The notes under the pieces: generated by a model
What the model saw: only the letters and a program-made list of their open reading frames with translations
What the model was told of the DNA's origin: nothing
Database searches by the model: none
Part shown: piece after piece, positions 5,493 through 6,502 of the stretch
Layout: every line of letters begins with the position of its first letter
Numbering within the stretch: position 1 is the first letter of the stretch
Translations under genes and position numbers: made by a program
NCBI GenBank assembly: GCA_018267795.1
Contig: JAFDXS010000152.1
Coordinates: 1 to 6,502, forward strand
Reading direction: 5' to 3'
From: Bacteroidota bacterium
GTDB lineage: Bacteria; Bacteroidota; Bacteroidia; Chitinophagales; Chitinophagaceae
Length of the DNA: 6,502 nucleotides

Positions 5493-5861
5493 TCAGTTAT
5501 CTGCAATCGCAACACAGCTACCTGCAATTACCTTCCATTTATCATCGAAAAATCTCCAGACGCGTGTATAGCGAAGCGTTGCAGAGAAAACAGAACTGTC
5601 ATATTTTCCCGCAATAAATATTCTGGAAACAATTGTTGTAATATCGCCACTTTCTTTTACAATACGCTCTGATGCTTCTAAAGTATCAATAATTAACTTG
5701 CCTGAATTGTAGGCTTCCAAATCCATTTGTTTTGAAATTATTTGCCCCGTTTGATTGACAAAAATTAAATTGTCATCTAGCAGCTTATCTAAAGCAGCTG
5801 CGTCATTATTTTTTACTGCCTGCAGCAATTTTTCTTCTTCAATAATGGCTTGCGATTTCAT
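5493..5861 (-). CDS. NTF2-like / DUF4440-type small protein
   Basis: The 122-residue product fits the NTF2-like alpha+beta cone fold of DUF4440 / SnoaL-like proteins. N-terminal helices (IIEEEKLLQAVKNNDAAALD, 6-25) lead to LLDDNLIFVNQTGQIISK (27-44). The central strands IIDTLEASERIVKE and TTIVSRIFIAG follow, ending with the hallmark RYTRVWRFFDDKWKVIAG (97-114). The fold forms a pocket that binds small molecules or mediates dimerisation; some members are enzymes, many are not, and no catalytic residues stand out here. There is no signal peptide, so it is cytoplasmic. It starts 38 bp after the stop of the PAS-LuxR gene on the same strand, with no promoter box between, so they may share a transcript. 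No Shine-Dalgarno precedes the ATG at 5861. Confidence 0.8.
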   Translation of the reverse strand: MKSQAIIEEEKLLQAVKNNDAAALDKLLDDNLIFVNQTGQIISKQMDLEAYNSGKLIIDTLEASERIVKESGDITTIVSRIFIAGKYDSSVFSATLRYTRVWRFFDDKWKVIAGSCVAIADN

Positions 5862-5899
5862 GGTGGTAATTATTATGTGTTGGGTTTAAATTTGTGAGA

Positions 5900-6502
5900 T
5901 TAAATTAATCCATCTCTTATTGTTTTATTGATCAATTCAATAGTACTGGCTGAACCTGTTTTACGAAGTAGGTTTTTACGGTGAGAGTTTACGGTATCTT
6001 TGCTGATATATAAGATATCAGCAATCTCTTTACTTGACTTGCCTTCTGCTAACAAATAAAGTACTTCCTTTTCTCGTTTGCTCAATAAGTCACTTTTTTT
6101 CCCGAAATAGCTTTTAACATCTACATTAAGATAAGATGGTTCGCCATCCATGCCGATATAGGATAAAACTGGTTTGTCGCTTTTTTTTAGGTGGGAGATG
6201 TCCGTAAATACAATTAAGCTTCTTAATACTTTACCTAAACTATCATTATGTATAATAACTACTTGATGCATGATGCGAATGTATTCGTCACTTTTCTTTT
6301 TTATCCGATAATCAATTCGCAGTTTATATTTCATCTGCTTTTCAGGAGGTAATCCTAATATAAAATTCACACAAACGTCCTGACAATCTAGGAACCATGC
6401 ACGATCATCAGGATGTATGCTTTCCATTAATAATTTTGGAGTGACCTCATCTTTGGCATAACCCAACATAGTGGTGACCTCATCACTAACAAAATCAAAA
6501 CG
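5900..6502 (-). CDS. PAS-LuxR transcriptional regulator (5' end beyond the window)
   Basis: The frame is open to the window edge. An internal ATG at 6469 gives a 189-residue product, but the 11 codons before it (RFDFVSDEVTT) continue a PAS-domain sequence into MLGYAKDEV, so the gene is partial and its start lies upstream of this window. Counting from the edge, about 1-105 is the PAS/PAC sensor: FVSDEVTTMLGYAKDEVT, then IHPDDRAWF, with the PAC strands ending IVFTDISHLKK. Residues 139-200 form a canonical LuxR/GerE helix-turn-helix: LLSKREKEVLYLLAEGKSS, then KEIADILYISKDTVNSHRKN. The PAS domain probably senses a small ligand or redox state; no receiver domain is seen in the visible part. Such PAS-LuxR proteins are frequent in Pedobacter-like bacteria. 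The downstream NTF2-like gene is the obvious candidate for cotranscription. Confidence 0.9.
   Translation of the reverse strand, partial: RFDFVSDEVTTMLGYAKDEVTPKLLMESIHPDDRAWFLDCQDVCVNFILGLPPEKQMKYKLRIDYRIKKKSDEYIRIMHQVVIIHNDSLGKVLRSLIVFTDISHLKKSDKPVLSYIGMDGEPSYLNVDVKSYFGKKSDLLSKREKEVLYLLAEGKSSKEIADILYISKDTVNSHRKNLLRKTGSASTIELINKTIRDGLI

Noticed and set aside
5430..5672. Plus-strand open frame of 80 codons at the NTF2-like/RibD_C gap
   Set aside because: Most of it is antisense to the NTF2-like gene and its product looks like no protein family.
1..6502. CRISPR array, tRNA, insertion sequence or toxin-antitoxin pair
   Set aside because: I saw no regularly spaced repeats, cloverleaf sequence, transposase motif or terminal inverted repeats. 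The XRE-domain gene stands alone with no small toxin partner beside it.

Overview
The window looks like a piece of a Bacteroidota chromosome, probably from the Sphingobacteriaceae/Chitinophagaceae side. The DNA is AT-rich. Most start codons lack a Shine-Dalgarno sequence. Three start regions carry the phylum's TAnnTTTG -7 promoter box, two of them with a TTTG box 19 or 23 bp upstream. The protein families are also typical of soil and aquatic Bacteroidota: tandem AHSA1-like SRPBCC proteins, a PAS-LuxR regulator, and a YyaP-type reductase beside a VOC protein. No rRNA, tRNA, transposase, phage gene, CRISPR array or integration site is visible.

Left part (about 1-2940): a MarR-family repressor on the minus strand diverges from an AraC-family regulator on the plus strand. 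The AraC gene is followed by three small SRPBCC genes in tandem, spaced 30 and 11 bp apart. These are recognisable paralogues and probably one transcription unit with its own promoter after the AraC gene. A 14-bp perfect hairpin closes this half.

Middle (about 2940-4200): a convergent minus-strand gene encodes an XRE-type helix-turn-helix joined to about 33 pentapeptide repeats. Its promoter overlaps a spurious upstream TTG start, and the hairpin plus T-tract is its terminator.

Right part (about 4170-6502): four minus-strand genes read towards the middle. In transcription order they are a PAS-LuxR regulator cut by the window edge, an NTF2-like/DUF4440 protein, a RibD_C (dihydrofolate-reductase-like) protein with an unusually strong Shine-Dalgarno, and a VOC/glyoxalase-fold protein ending at a clear intrinsic terminator. 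The last two are 25 bp apart and probably cotranscribed.

Four of the ten genes are transcription regulators; the other six are small ligand-binding or oxidoreductase-fold proteins. This suggests a small-molecule or stress-response region, but no substrate can be named from sequence. Nothing here clearly amounts to a new multi-gene system. The best candidates for follow-up are the XRE-pentapeptide fusion and the three diverged SRPBCC paralogues.
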